A stretch of DNA of 64,000 nucleotides from Mycobacterium sp. EPa45 (GCF_001021385.1 NZ_CP011773.1:2976001-3040000); one strand, 5' to 3'. Numbered from the stretch's first letter, positions 8,286 to 17,293 are shown. Made by a program: numbers and translations. The notes: generated by a model from the letters alone, not told the origin.

Positions 8286-9485
8286 GTGACCTACACGGTG
8301 AATGTTGAACCGTACTACGACCCATTCGACTTCGAGATCGACGACAACCCCTATCCCGTCTGGAAGCAGCTGCGCGACTCCGCACCGCTCTACCACAACG
8401 AAAAATACGGCTTCTACGCGCTGAGCAGGCACACCGACGTCGCTCGCGAGCTGGTGAACTGGCAGGACTACCGGTCGGGCCAGGGCACCATCATCGAGGT
8501 CCTCCTCAACGGCGTCGAGGTTCCGCCCGGCATCATCCTGTTCGAGGACCCGCCGATTCACGACCTCCACCGCAGGCTGCTGTCCGGGGTGTTCACCCCG
8601 CGCCGGATGGCGGCCATAGAGCCTCTGGCGCGGGAGTTCTGCCGCCGGGCGCTGGAGCCGTTGGCCGATGCCGACACCTTCGACTTCATCGCCGATCTTG
8701 GTGCGTGGATGCCGATGCGCACCATCGGGTACCTGCTCGGCATTCCCGAGGACCGGCAGGTGGCCATTCGCAGGAACACCGACAAGATGTTGAACCTCGA
8801 CGCCGGGGCACCCACCGACGTCGCAGCGGACATGTTGTCGCAGGCCACTTCGGTGCTCCAGGAGTTCATCGACTGGCGCTACGACCATCCATCCGACGAC
8901 CTCATGACCGAGCTCGTCAACGCTGAGGTGGACGAGCCCGACGGTACTCGTCGCCGGCTGACGCGGGGCGAGGCGCTGACCTACGCGGGGACCATCGTCG
9001 GCGCTGGTAACGAGACCACCACACGTCTCCTTGGATTCGCGGGACAGCTGCTCTCCGACCATCCGAACCAGCGCCGCGAGCTCGCGGCGGACTTCAGTTT
9101 GATCCCGAACGCCGTCGAGGAGGTGCTGCGCTACGAGGCGCCGTCGCCGGTGCAGGCCCGGTACGTGGCACGCGACGTCGAACTGTACGGCCGCACGGTC
9201 CCCGAAAAATCGGTGATGCTGCTGATCAACGGCTCGGCGAATCGTGACGAACGCCAGTTTCCGGATGCCGACCGCTTCGACATCCGGCGCCGCGCCGCAC
9301 ATCTGAGCTTCGGCCACGGTATCCACTTCTGCCTCGGGGCCGCGTTGGCGCGGGTGCAAGCCCGGGTTGCGCTCGAGGAAGTCCTCTCGCGTTGGCCGGA
9401 CTGGGAGGTCGACTACACCAGGGCCACACGCGCCCACACGACAAGCGTCCGGGGTTGGGCGAGCCTCCCGGTGAGTGTGCAGTGA
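8286..9485 (+). CDS. Cytochrome P450 monooxygenase
   Basis: 399 residues. The I-helix motif GAGNETT is at about 239-245, EEVLR gives the ExxR pair, and the haem loop FGHGIHFCLGAALAR has Cys349 as ligand. The start is taken at GTG 8286; a longer reading frame exists from 8238 but would include the operator repeats. Its TGA overlaps the GTG of the AveC-like membrane protein by GTGA, and that gene overlaps the DapB-like gene at 10537, so these form a coupled operon. Confidence 0.93.
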   Translation: MTYTVNVEPYYDPFDFEIDDNPYPVWKQLRDSAPLYHNEKYGFYALSRHTDVARELVNWQDYRSGQGTIIEVLLNGVEVPPGIILFEDPPIHDLHRRLLSGVFTPRRMAAIEPLAREFCRRALEPLADADTFDFIADLGAWMPMRTIGYLLGIPEDRQVAIRRNTDKMLNLDAGAPTDVAADMLSQATSVLQEFIDWRYDHPSDDLMTELVNAEVDEPDGTRRRLTRGEALTYAGTIVGAGNETTTRLLGFAGQLLSDHPNQRRELAADFSLIPNAVEEVLRYEAPSPVQARYVARDVELYGRTVPEKSVMLLINGSANRDERQFPDADRFDIRRRAAHLSFGHGIHFCLGAALARVQARVALEEVLSRWPDWEVDYTRATRAHTTSVRGWASLPVSVQ

Positions 9486-10540
9486 CCGATATCGCTGAAT
9501 CACCGGCGGATTCGCAATCCGGCGATGAGGCAGCGCAGTCGCCCTGGCCGGCGCGTATCGGGTGGGGCCTGTTCACCGCCGCCTATCTGATCTTCGCGGT
9601 GGTGACGATCGCGACCCTGCAGACCGGACTGCACGGCGACCCGCTGCGGACCAATCCCCACCCGGGCCCGAAGCCCTATCCGCCGTTCCTCGGGTTCGAC
9701 AACTGGCCGCTGGCCGTCGGGCTCAGCTCGATTCCGATGGCGATCGGCCTGATCGGCGTTCTGGTGTGGCTGTCCGTGCGTCGACGCAGAGTGCACTGGG
9801 CGGTGGTCATCGCCTTCGCGGGTCTGATTACCGGAGTGCTTGACCCACTTGCGAACTGGGCCACGTTCGCGATCTTCGACCCGCGGATGTTGCACTTTCC
9901 GTTGACGTGGCCGTACGTCAACATCTCGCCGAACCTGGAACCGGCCCTGTCGTTCCTCGGCGGGTATGCCGCGTACTACCTCCTCAACGGACTCGGCTTC
10001 CTGCAACTGCATGATCGCCTGCTGGATCCGGTCCTGCGGCGCGTCGGCTGGCTGGCCCGGCATCGTCTGATGAGGGTGTTCACCGGCGCTTTCCTGATCG
10101 CCATCCCGATAAACTTCCTCATCCAGACCACCTGGATGAGGGCCGGCATTTTCTTCTATACCGAGGCCGTTGGGCCGGTCGTGCAGCTCGGCCATGTGTA
10201 CTTCCCGCTGATCATGGCGGTCTACGACTCCTTCATTTTCGCCATGGTCGCCGTCATGTGCGTTCGCTACGACAACGATGAGCTGATCCTCATCACGCGC
10301 ATCGCGCGGTGGCTGCCGGCGCGGGCCGGACGATCGACGGTGACCCTGACGCGGCAGCTGCTGGTGTCGGTCGCCGTGGGTCTGCTGTCCTTCGGGATTC
10401 CGCTCGCGGTTCTGGCGGGGTTGCGGACAGCCGGTCTGTCCAGGCCCGCCTACGACCAGAACCCGTACCCAAATGTGAAGGTGTACGACCCCTACGGCCA
10501 TCTCGAAGAGGCCGGCAAGCCAGGGCCGTTCTTCCGATGA
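9482..10540 (+). CDS. Multi-pass membrane protein, AveC-like (spirocyclase-family annotation)
   Basis: 352 residues with about seven hydrophobic segments, at roughly 30-48, 82-102, 113-131, 156-175, 200-218, 238-262 and 292-315. The conserved region around GVLDPLANWATFAIFDPR and the FPLTWPYVNISPNLEP stretch recall proteins annotated AveC-like in mycobacteria. AveC of Streptomyces acts in spiroketal formation in avermectin synthesis; no such role is implied here. GTG 9482 overlaps the P450 stop and its own stop overlaps the next ATG. It may be a membrane partner or enzyme acting on the P450 product (inference). The family name is from memory of motifs only. Confidence 0.6.
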   Translation: MTDIAESPADSQSGDEAAQSPWPARIGWGLFTAAYLIFAVVTIATLQTGLHGDPLRTNPHPGPKPYPPFLGFDNWPLAVGLSSIPMAIGLIGVLVWLSVRRRRVHWAVVIAFAGLITGVLDPLANWATFAIFDPRMLHFPLTWPYVNISPNLEPALSFLGGYAAYYLLNGLGFLQLHDRLLDPVLRRVGWLARHRLMRVFTGAFLIAIPINFLIQTTWMRAGIFFYTEAVGPVVQLGHVYFPLIMAVYDSFIFAMVAVMCVRYDNDELILITRIARWLPARAGRSTVTLTRQLLVSVAVGLLSFGIPLAVLAGLRTAGLSRPAYDQNPYPNVKVYDPYGHLEEAGKPGPFFR

Positions 10541-11634
10541 GCCCCGATGATCGTAAATACCGGGTTGTCCATGTGGGAACCGGGTTGACCGGTCGGGAAG
10601 CGCTTCGTGCGATCATCAACGACCCCGCTCTCAGACTCGTCGCAGTGTTGGTGTCGTCGCAAGACAAGGTCGGCGTGGACGCCGGCCGGCTGTGTGGTGT
10701 GCCGGATGTCGGCGTTCTCGCCACCGACGACTCGGCAGCGGTCATCGCGCTCGCCCCTGACTGTGTCTGCTACTGCGCCACCGCTGTTCGTCGTGAGACC
10801 GAGGCCGTCGCCGATATGGCGAGGTATCTTGACGCCGGGATCAACGTCGTCACTATCTCGACGATACCGCTGGTGTATCCGCCTGCAGCGCCGGAGAATT
10901 GGCGTCAGACCCTGGAAAGCGCGGCCACGGCCGGCGGCTCGACCTTCTACGCGACGGGCAGCGAACCGGGGTTCATCAGCCTCAACATCCCGACCGCGCT
11001 CTTGACCGGGGCAGGCAGCGTCGAGTCGTACCGCATGGATGAGTATGCGGTGGACCTCGACGTGTCCTACCCGATCTGGGACGTGTTGCACGAGTCGATG
11101 GGTTTCGGCAAGCCCGACGGTCACGTACCTGCGCGTATCGCGTCCGGCAAAGTCAACGCCGACTGGGAGACGGTCGTGCGGTACATCGCGGATATTCTCG
11201 GGTTCACCCTCGACGCCGTCGAGCTGGATTGGGAGACGTTGCTCGCGCCGACGGATTTGACGACGGCGGTCGGTGTCATCCGCGAGGGCACGGTGTGTGC
11301 ACACCGCTGGCAACTGGCGGGTGTCGTCGCGGGCCGTCCGGTGGTGTCGGTGCAATACTTCGCGACTGTCTCGTCCACGCCGTGGCCGGATCGCTGGCCG
11401 CGGCCGGTCGGGGACGGCGATGGAGGAATGATCTTCCGCGTCAAGGGATCACCCAGCATGAACCTGGCGTTGAACTTCGAACCGGCCCCCGGCGCGGTCA
11501 ATCCGGGCATCACGGCCACCGCGATGGCCGCGGTGAACGCGATACCGGAAGTCGTTGCCGCCCAACCAGGGTTGATCTCGGCGCCGTTGGCAGGCCCGTT
11601 GCTCGTCACCCGGCAGTCTGCGGGCAACCGATGA
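10537..11634 (+). CDS. DapB-like NAD(P)-binding oxidoreductase
   Basis: 365 residues, a further member of the DapB-like group: RVVHVGTGLTGREALRAI at the Rossmann strand, then VLVSSQDKVGVDAGRLCG, an SEPGFISLNIP segment in the middle and AMAAVNAIPEVVAAQPG near the end. ATG 10537 overlaps the stop of the membrane protein (ATGA), and its own TGA overlaps the ATG of the broken SDR at 11631. Compared with its paralogues the first glycine loop is GTGLTG rather than ATGxxG. Confidence 0.83.
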   Translation: MSPDDRKYRVVHVGTGLTGREALRAIINDPALRLVAVLVSSQDKVGVDAGRLCGVPDVGVLATDDSAAVIALAPDCVCYCATAVRRETEAVADMARYLDAGINVVTISTIPLVYPPAAPENWRQTLESAATAGGSTFYATGSEPGFISLNIPTALLTGAGSVESYRMDEYAVDLDVSYPIWDVLHESMGFGKPDGHVPARIASGKVNADWETVVRYIADILGFTLDAVELDWETLLAPTDLTTAVGVIREGTVCAHRWQLAGVVAGRPVVSVQYFATVSSTPWPDRWPRPVGDGDGGMIFRVKGSPSMNLALNFEPAPGAVNPGITATAMAAVNAIPEVVAAQPGLISAPLAGPLLVTRQSAGNR

Positions 11635-12503
11635 CCGGACGCCGCGTGGTTGTGATCACCGGAGCCGGTCGCGGACTGGGCCTGGCCTCCGCCGTCGAAA
11701 TGTATCGTCGCGGTTGACAAGTGGTCGCCGAGATACGTTCGGTGGGAGTCGGCCTGAAGACCCTCAGGCAGGCGACGGGCGCCGATGAAGACGACGACCG
11801 CCTCATCGGGTTGGACCTCGACCTCCTCGACGCGGACTCGGTCTCTTCAGCGGCGGCGATCCTAGGCCGCGTGGGTGTGCCGGATGCATTGGTGCACAAC
11901 GCCGGAGTCGCGGTCGCCGGATTTGTCGAGGAGACTCCCGCCGGGGAGTGGAACAGGGTGTTCACCACCAACGTCTTCGCTCCTGCCGCGTTGACCAACG
12001 CGCTGTTGCCTGCGATGCGCGAGGCTGGGCGCGGACGGATCGTCGTGGTGTCGAGCACCGGTGCTGTTCGCGGTATGCCGCTGGCGTCGGTCTACTCGGC
12101 GAGCAAGGCAGCTGTCGAACGCTGGGCCGAGTCGTTGGCATCTGAAATCGCGCCGTACGGCCTTGGCGTGACGATTCTGCTTGCCGGTACGTATCGCACC
12201 GACATCACGGCCGACGGCTCGCCGGTGTACCGGAACGACTCCGGGCCCTACGGCCCGCAACATCCCAGGATGGAGCGGCGTGGACGTGCCGCGGTGAGTA
12301 TTGCCAACTCTCCTGAACAGTTCGCACGGACGCTGGCGCGCGCCCTGGAGCGGGATAAACAACCGATTTCGCACCGCGGCTCCGCACTCGATGCGAAGGT
12401 GTTCAGAGTCATGGGCCGAGTAACCCCATCGATCGTCATGCACCACCTGGTCCGGATCGGGTTGGGCCAGCCACGATTCGGTGCGCTGCGGCCGAAGCCA
12501 TGA
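11631..12503 (+). pseudogene. SDR oxidoreductase gene interrupted by in-frame TGA
   Basis: Read through, this is a normal SDR of 290 codons. Residues 1-28 hold the cofactor motif TGAGRGLG, then TGA at 11715-11717 stops the frame (YRRG-stop-QVVAEIRS). The rest continues in the same frame with VHNAGVAVAG, active-site YSASKAAV and a long C-terminal extension to 12503. A GTG at 11721 could restart translation, but the product would lack the nucleotide-binding loop. The gene overlaps both neighbours by four bases in the usual coupled way, so it was recently intact. A single TGG-to-TGA or CGA-to-TGA change, or a sequencing error, would explain it. Confidence 0.8.
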
Positions 12504-13195
12504 CACTGTTCGCACTCCTGCACGGCGGGATGCACCGTGGCTCTTCTTGGGACGCGGTTCGCGAGGAGCTTCATCGCCTCGGGCACGCCACGGTGGCGCC
12601 GGACCTGCCGGTGGACGACGACGCCGCCGGCGCGCGTGAGTGGGCAGAGTTGGCCGTGAGCGCGGTCGATGCCGCGGCAGGCGCGTCGAGTGACATCATC
12701 GTGGTGGGCCATTCGATCAGCGGCTTGATCCTGCCTGTCATCGCCAGCATGCGGTCCGTGCGGAGAATGGTGTTCGTCGGGGGCCTGTTGCCGGTTCCCG
12801 CGACACCTTTCGCTGATCACCTGTCCGGCAATCCGGACGCCATCACGTTTCCCGACCCACAGCCGGGAGGAACCGGCCCCTTCGGTCTGAGCTGGGAGAC
12901 CGTGCACGCCGGGTTCTATCACGACTGTCCGATCGACCTCGCGCAGCCTGCGTTTCAGGACATGCGACACCAGTCGTTCACGGTGTTTGTCGAGCCGTGC
13001 CCCGTCGAAGTCTGGCCGGACACGCCGTCGACCTACATGCTCCTGTCCGACGACCGGGCGGTCGGGGCTTGCTGGGCGAGGCGCAACGCGGATCGAATCG
13101 GCGCGGAGTTGATCGAGTTCGACAGCGGGCATTCACCGTTCTTCGCTCGGCCGGTCGAGTTAGCCCGGATGCTGGCGTCGCTGGCCGGAGACTGA
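12500..13195 (+). CDS. Alpha/beta hydrolase
   Basis: 231 residues. The oxyanion strand is FALLHGGMHRGSSWD, the nucleophile elbow is GHSISG (Ser near 74), the acid is probably in LLSDDRAVG, and the catalytic histidine is in SGHSPFF. The lid is short, as in esterases and haloalkane-type small hydrolases of the AB_hydrolase_6 group. ATG 12500 overlaps the stop of the interrupted SDR. It may cleave an ester or lactone formed in this pathway. It ends five bases before the convergent SDR at 13200. Confidence 0.85.
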   Translation: MTLFALLHGGMHRGSSWDAVREELHRLGHATVAPDLPVDDDAAGAREWAELAVSAVDAAAGASSDIIVVGHSISGLILPVIASMRSVRRMVFVGGLLPVPATPFADHLSGNPDAITFPDPQPGGTGPFGLSWETVHAGFYHDCPIDLAQPAFQDMRHQSFTVFVEPCPVEVWPDTPSTYMLLSDDRAVGACWARRNADRIGAELIEFDSGHSPFFARPVELARMLASLAGD

Positions 13196-13199
13196 TGGC

Positions 13200-14021
13200 T
13201 CAGCCTTGAGTGGCTCCCACGTCGATGCACATGGCGGATGCGGTGACGTAGCGCGATTCATCCGAGGCCAACCAGGCCACGGCATTCGCCACGTCTTCGG
13301 GCATCGTGACGGCGTTGGGAATCAGTTGCTTTCCGAATCCGTTGTGCAGGGCCGGATTCGAACTGGCAGCCTCAGCCATGGCGTCCAGCATCCGGCCGGT
13401 ACCCATCGGCGTCGCGACTGAACCCGGATTGAGGCTGTTCACTCGGATGTCGTACTTGCCGAGCTCGGCGGCGAATGCACGTGCCAGGCCGACAACGGCG
13501 TGCTTGCTTGCGGTATAGGCGATCATGAATGGCTCGTAGGTGATGCCGGCCGCCGACCCGACGAGGATGATAGAACCGCCGCGGCCACCCGCGATCACGT
13601 GCTTGGCGCCGGCCATCACCGTGTTCCACGTCCCGACCAGGTTGACGTCGATAACGTCTCGGAAGTCACTCGGGGACACTTGATCCCACGGAGCAGGCAC
13701 GCAGATACCTGCGTTGGCGACGATCACGTCGAGGCGACCGAGCTCGGCCACGGCATCGTCGACAGCGGCGCACAGGGCGTCGTGGTCGCGCGTGTCGACC
13801 GCCGCGGTGACGGCTTGCCGACCATTGGCGGTGACCAGCCTCGCGGTCTCCGCCAGATCGGCGGGGGTCGCCGAGTCGTAGGGCACAGACGGCGGGAGCG
13901 GGCCTGCGACGTCGATCAGGATGACGTCGGCACCGTCGGCGCTGAGCCGCATCGCGTGCGCACGACCCTGTCCGCGAGCGGCTCCCGTGATCAAGGCAAC
14001 TCGGCCCGTCATGTCCGGCAT
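13200..14021 (-). CDS. SDR oxidoreductase of the mycofactocin-associated type
   Basis: 273 residues. TGAARGQGRAHAMRL at the cofactor loop, then VDVAGP with an insertion YDSATPADLAETARLV, is the hallmark of SDRs linked to the redox peptide cofactor mycofactocin, in which NAD(H) stays tightly bound. Active site YTASKHA; C-terminus YVTASAMCIDVGATQG. An alternative ATG lies nine bases inside. It faces the SDR at 14102 across an 80-base region with two operator-like repeats. The assignment to the mycofactocin subtype rests on the motif and insertion only. Confidence 0.85.
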   Translation of the reverse strand: MPDMTGRVALITGAARGQGRAHAMRLSADGADVILIDVAGPLPPSVPYDSATPADLAETARLVTANGRQAVTAAVDTRDHDALCAAVDDAVAELGRLDVIVANAGICVPAPWDQVSPSDFRDVIDVNLVGTWNTVMAGAKHVIAGGRGGSIILVGSAAGITYEPFMIAYTASKHAVVGLARAFAAELGKYDIRVNSLNPGSVATPMGTGRMLDAMAEAASSNPALHNGFGKQLIPNAVTMPEDVANAVAWLASDESRYVTASAMCIDVGATQG

Positions 14022-14042
14022 GGCGCTAACCTACCCCAGCCC

Positions 14043-14058
14043 GATAACGAATCTTCTC
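14043..14058. promoter_or_regulatory. Operator-like inverted repeat GATAA-N6-TTCTC
   Basis: GATAACGAATCTTCTC lies in the divergent region 14022-14101 and has the same arms as the site at 3972. It is separated by seven bases from a second 16-bp repeat at 14066. Confidence 0.55.
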
Positions 14059-14065
14059 GAAATTG

Positions 14066-14081
14066 GAGAGCTATCACTCTC
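14066..14081. promoter_or_regulatory. Operator-like inverted repeat GAGAG-N6-CTCTC
   Basis: GAGAGCTATCACTCTC has perfect five-base arms and the same spacing as the other sites. It ends 20 bases before the ATG of the SDR at 14102. The same arm variant occurs upstream of the mce operon at 34673. Confidence 0.55.
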
Positions 14082-14101
14082 GGCATCGGTAACCTCCCCC
14101 C

Positions 14102-14884
14102 ATGGGAACTCTCGACCGTCGTACTGCTTTCATCCTCGGGGCTTCGGCGGGCATCGCGAAGGCGAGCGCGAAGCTGCTTGCCGCTGATGGCGCCACACTC
14201 TTTTTGTTGGGCCGCTCCTCTACGCGGTTGGAGGCTACTCGCGCAGAGATCATCGAGGGGGCGCCGGATGCGCACGTTGTGATCCAGAAGGGCGACCCGG
14301 AGGACGAGGAGACGGTCAAGGCCGCGGCGGAGGCCGCGCATGCGGTTGCGGGACGTCTCGACATCGTCGTCGGCACAGTCGCATCCGGTGGTACCGGGCC
14401 GCTGGTGGAGCAAGACCTGGACACCTTCACCAACTTCGTCATGGGCAACCTGCGGTCGAACTTTCTGGCGCTGCGTTACTCGGCGCCGCTGATGACCGAC
14501 GGCGGGTCGATCGTGTTCGTGTCGTCCACGTCGTCGCACATTCCGATGGACGGGCTCGGCCATTATTCGGCTGGCAAGGCAGCGTTGGAGATGCTCATCC
14601 GCGTGGCAGCATCAGAACTCGGCCCGAAGCGAATTCGCGTCAATGCGGTGCGCCCGGGGCTCACCGAGGCCGCGACCACTCAGGGCTACATCCACCTGCC
14701 GGAGCTGACGACCAGCTTCTTGGAGCGGGTTCCGTTGGGGCGGCTCGGCGTTTCCGACGACATCGCCCCGGCGATCCGCTATCTCGCCGGCCCCGAGTCG
14801 AGCTGGGTGACTGGGCAGAGCTTCGCAATCGATGGCGGCAATGAAGTCAGGGGTGCGCCCCGCGGCCCGATGTTCACCGTGTGA
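14102..14884 (+). CDS. SDR family oxidoreductase
   Basis: 260 residues. The cofactor loop is LGASAGIA, with the last Gly replaced by Ala, followed by LLGRSS suggesting NADP(H). The usual NNAG motif is replaced by GTVASGG, and the active site is YSAGKAAL. It ends SFAIDGGNEV plus a short tail. The first Gly-rich loop deviates from TGxxxGxG, so cofactor binding may be altered. It stops immediately before the convergent DapB-like gene at 14885. Confidence 0.85.
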   Translation: MGTLDRRTAFILGASAGIAKASAKLLAADGATLFLLGRSSTRLEATRAEIIEGAPDAHVVIQKGDPEDEETVKAAAEAAHAVAGRLDIVVGTVASGGTGPLVEQDLDTFTNFVMGNLRSNFLALRYSAPLMTDGGSIVFVSSTSSHIPMDGLGHYSAGKAALEMLIRVAASELGPKRIRVNAVRPGLTEAATTQGYIHLPELTTSFLERVPLGRLGVSDDIAPAIRYLAGPESSWVTGQSFAIDGGNEVRGAPRGPMFTV

Positions 14885-15988
14885 CTAGCCGAGGTCGAGT
14901 GCACCCTGCGGTGCCGTGATGGGCAGATCCAGCGAGGTCGCGATGCCGGGGGCGGCGTCGACGACGTAGGGGATCGCGTTGACGACCCGCATTGCCGTCG
15001 CCTCCATCGCGTTGTCGTTGGCCGACTCTGCGGTGTCCTCTGTGCCCAGTCGCAAGTCGCACTGCATGTGCGGACTGCCCTCGATGATCAAGCGATAGGT
15101 GCCGTTGGGTGCCGTCGCCCATTCCGGTGCCAAGTCGGGGGCCATCCGATTGATGTGCTCAATCGTGATCACGGGATGGCCATTGATGATGGCGCTGGTC
15201 TCGGCGCGCACGGCGCCTACGGTCCCGGCGGGAATGGTGCCGCACGCGACATGCAGATCCCGTGGCGTCAGCACGCGTTCGTACTTCTCTTCGACCCGTT
15301 CGATCTCGACGCCGAGTGCCTTGGCGACATAACCGATCGGCGGGCCCCAGGCGAACTGCTGCGCGCCCTCGAGTTCGAGCAACGGGGTGAAGTCGAGAGG
15401 CTCACCGAATCCCATGGCGGTGACCATCAGGTCCCGGTTCGGGTAAGCCGAGTAGTCGAAGATCTCTTGCGCGCGAATGGACCGGATGGTGTTCGACAGC
15501 GTCGTCAACAGCACGGCGAACTGATCACCCGCAAAGCCCGGCTCGATACCGGAGGTGTAGATGGTGACACCATTCGCCAGTGCCGCGGCGCGGACTTGAT
15601 CGGCGAGCTCGGGAATCCACCTGTCGGGGAACATCATTCCGGGAGTGTTGGTGGTGACGACGTTGAGGCCTTCGTTCAACAGTCGCACATAATCCCGCAC
15701 CGCCGCGGCATCCATTTCCGCGCTGGCAGCGCCGTAAATGACGCAGTCGGGCTTGAGCGCGATAATGTCATCGAGGTCGTTGGTGGTCGTCACCCCGATC
15801 GGTCCGAGCCCAACGATCTCCCCGGCGTCGCGCCCCGTTTTGTCCGGGCTGTGCACCCACACCCCGACCAGTTCGAGGTGCGGCCGGCGGACGATCGAGC
15901 GTATCGCCACACTGCTGATCCAGCCGGTGGAGATCACGGCAACCCTCAAGGGCCTGTCATTCACGGTGTTCTGCTCCTCGGGTGTCAT
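14885..15988 (-). CDS. DapB-like NAD(P)-binding oxidoreductase
   Basis: 367 residues. The Rossmann start is LRVAVISTGWISSVAIRSI, where the usual WATGAVG is replaced by STGWISS, followed by VWVHSPDKTGRDAGEIVG and the C-terminal AMRVVNAIPYVVDAAPG shared with the other copies. The changed glycine loop may alter nucleotide binding. ATG 15988 overlaps the stop of the upstream SDR (ATGA), so it is the second gene of a two-gene operon from 16773. Confidence 0.83.
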   Translation of the reverse strand: MTPEEQNTVNDRPLRVAVISTGWISSVAIRSIVRRPHLELVGVWVHSPDKTGRDAGEIVGLGPIGVTTTNDLDDIIALKPDCVIYGAASAEMDAAAVRDYVRLLNEGLNVVTTNTPGMMFPDRWIPELADQVRAAALANGVTIYTSGIEPGFAGDQFAVLLTTLSNTIRSIRAQEIFDYSAYPNRDLMVTAMGFGEPLDFTPLLELEGAQQFAWGPPIGYVAKALGVEIERVEEKYERVLTPRDLHVACGTIPAGTVGAVRAETSAIINGHPVITIEHINRMAPDLAPEWATAPNGTYRLIIEGSPHMQCDLRLGTEDTAESANDNAMEATAMRVVNAIPYVVDAAPGIATSLDLPITAPQGALDLG

Positions 15989-16773
15989 AGATCGGGGATG
16001 GGAAGCGACGAATTAGGTCCTTGCAGGCCGCCGTCGACGACGAAAACGGAACTCGTCGCGTAACAGTCGCGGGTCGACAGGTATAGGGCGAGACGTCCGA
16101 GATCTGCCACATCGCCGACGCGGTGCAACGGGGTCAGTTCCTTGAGCTTCTCCTCGGATCCGGGCATGAGGTCGAAGCTGGACTGCAGACCAGTCGTCAT
16201 AAACGCGCCGAGCGCGATGGCGTTCACCCGGATCTTCGGCGCCAGTTCCTGCGCCATTGCGCGGGTGAGTGCCTCCAGACCGCCCTTGGCGACGGAATAG
16301 GGCAGCAGTCCACGGATGCCGAATCGGCCTGCACCCGAGGAGATGTTGACGATCGAACCGCGACCAACCGTCAGCATATGGGGCACCACGAGTTGACTCA
16401 TGATGAACGCGGAGGTGACGCAGTAGTCGAAGGTGTTGCGCAGGTTCTCGTCGGTGAGGCGCAGGAACGGACCGTACGTCGCGAAGCCCACGTTGTTGAT
16501 CAGGATGTCGATGCGGCCGAATTCGTCGACGGCGGTCTGAACCACGCGTTCGCTGTCCTCGCGCTGGAGGGCGTCGGCGGTGATGGCAACACCGGTGCCG
16601 CCCGCGGCCCGGATCGCCTCGATGGTCTCTTCGACCTCCGATGAGGTGCGGGCGGTGCCGACGACTGTGGCGCCGGCCTCGGCGAGCACCTTGGCTATTC
16701 CTTCTCCGACGCCGCGCCCGGCGCCCGTCACGATCGCCACTTGTCCGTCGAGTTGAAACTGTTCGAGTGCCAC
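15985..16773 (-). CDS. SDR family oxidoreductase
   Basis: 262 residues. TGAGRGVG at about 17-24, Arg-containing TARTSS after strand two (NADP(H) likely), NNVG, and active site YSVAKGGL; C-terminus SVFVVDGGLQGPN. It is typical of FabG-like enzymes reducing 3-oxo or ring ketone groups. The divergent region to 16853 carries two degenerate copies of the shared repeat. Coupled to the DapB-like gene downstream. Confidence 0.88.
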   Translation of the reverse strand: MALEQFQLDGQVAIVTGAGRGVGEGIAKVLAEAGATVVGTARTSSEVEETIEAIRAAGGTGVAITADALQREDSERVVQTAVDEFGRIDILINNVGFATYGPFLRLTDENLRNTFDYCVTSAFIMSQLVVPHMLTVGRGSIVNISSGAGRFGIRGLLPYSVAKGGLEALTRAMAQELAPKIRVNAIALGAFMTTGLQSSFDLMPGSEEKLKELTPLHRVGDVADLGRLALYLSTRDCYATSSVFVVDGGLQGPNSSLPIPDL

Positions 16774-16792
16774 GCGTGGAATCTACCGGAGT

Positions 16793-16808
16793 GAGAATAA
16801 TCATTGAC
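16793..16808. promoter_or_regulatory. Degenerate operator-like repeat GAGAA-N6-TTGAC
   Basis: GAGAATAATCATTGAC keeps a perfect left arm but only part of the right arm. A second left arm (GAGAA at 16816-16820, with TTTCA six bases later) follows 18 bases downstream. It lies between the divergent starts at 16773 and 16853, the same position as the better sites, so a weaker site is plausible. Confidence 0.35.
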
Positions 16809-16852
16809 GTCAAACGAGAACATTGATTTCACATCGGAAATAGAGTTGCCCT

Positions 16853-17278
16853 ATGACACCGTCGCCTCCACTGCCCCTGTTGCATCATGTTGTGTTCGCG
16901 CTGGCGCCAGAGCGTCTTGACGATGCGGCGAACTACCTCACCGACCTGGGTTTCCAGTTTCAGGCGTTCGAGCACGCTGAATTGGGCTTGCAGGTTCGGC
17001 TCGACTGGGACCGCGGTTTTGAGCTCATCTCACCGACGGCGGCAGCACCGACCGGACCTGGGACTGCCGCTGATTTCCTGGCGCGCCACGGCGACGGGTT
17101 GTTCTCCGCTGTCGTGCGGGTAGCGGATTGTGATGCCGCTGAGCACATCGCGGCGCGGCACGGCGTGAAGTCGGATTTTCGTCAGCACGTCGAGGGCGAT
17201 GGCTTTGAGGTGACCGAAGTGAAAGCGGTTCCTTTCCTTGGGATCCCGCTGACATTTCTCGAAACGAACTTGCCGTGA
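16853..17278 (+). CDS. Glyoxalase/VOC-superfamily protein
   Basis: 141 residues. The opening strand LLHHVVFALAPERL, the helix ANYLTDLGFQF, the central strand RGFELISP, and a final strand with a Glu (LTFLETNLP) fit the vicinal-oxygen-chelate fold, in which paired beta-alpha-beta-beta-beta units bind a divalent metal. The reaction is not inferable; VOC proteins include extradiol dioxygenases, isomerases and epimerases, and the size fits the last groups. It is a single gene behind a divergent promoter and stops 15 bases before the convergent acyl-CoA ligase. Confidence 0.7.
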   Translation: MTPSPPLPLLHHVVFALAPERLDDAANYLTDLGFQFQAFEHAELGLQVRLDWDRGFELISPTAAAPTGPGTAADFLARHGDGLFSAVVRVADCDAAEHIAARHGVKSDFRQHVEGDGFEVTEVKAVPFLGIPLTFLETNLP

Positions 17279-17293
17279 GCGAGCGAAGTTCAC

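Noticed and set aside
7995..9503. Long open frame of 502 codons on the minus strand opposite the P450 at 8286
   Set aside because: It has no family motif, is rich in Arg, Gly and Val as expected for the shadow of a high-GC gene, and the plus-strand P450 is unambiguous.
11715..11717. TGA in the SDR as a selenocysteine codon
   Set aside because: The position is not a catalytic residue in SDRs, no stem-loop element was evident, and a simple nonsense change explains it better.
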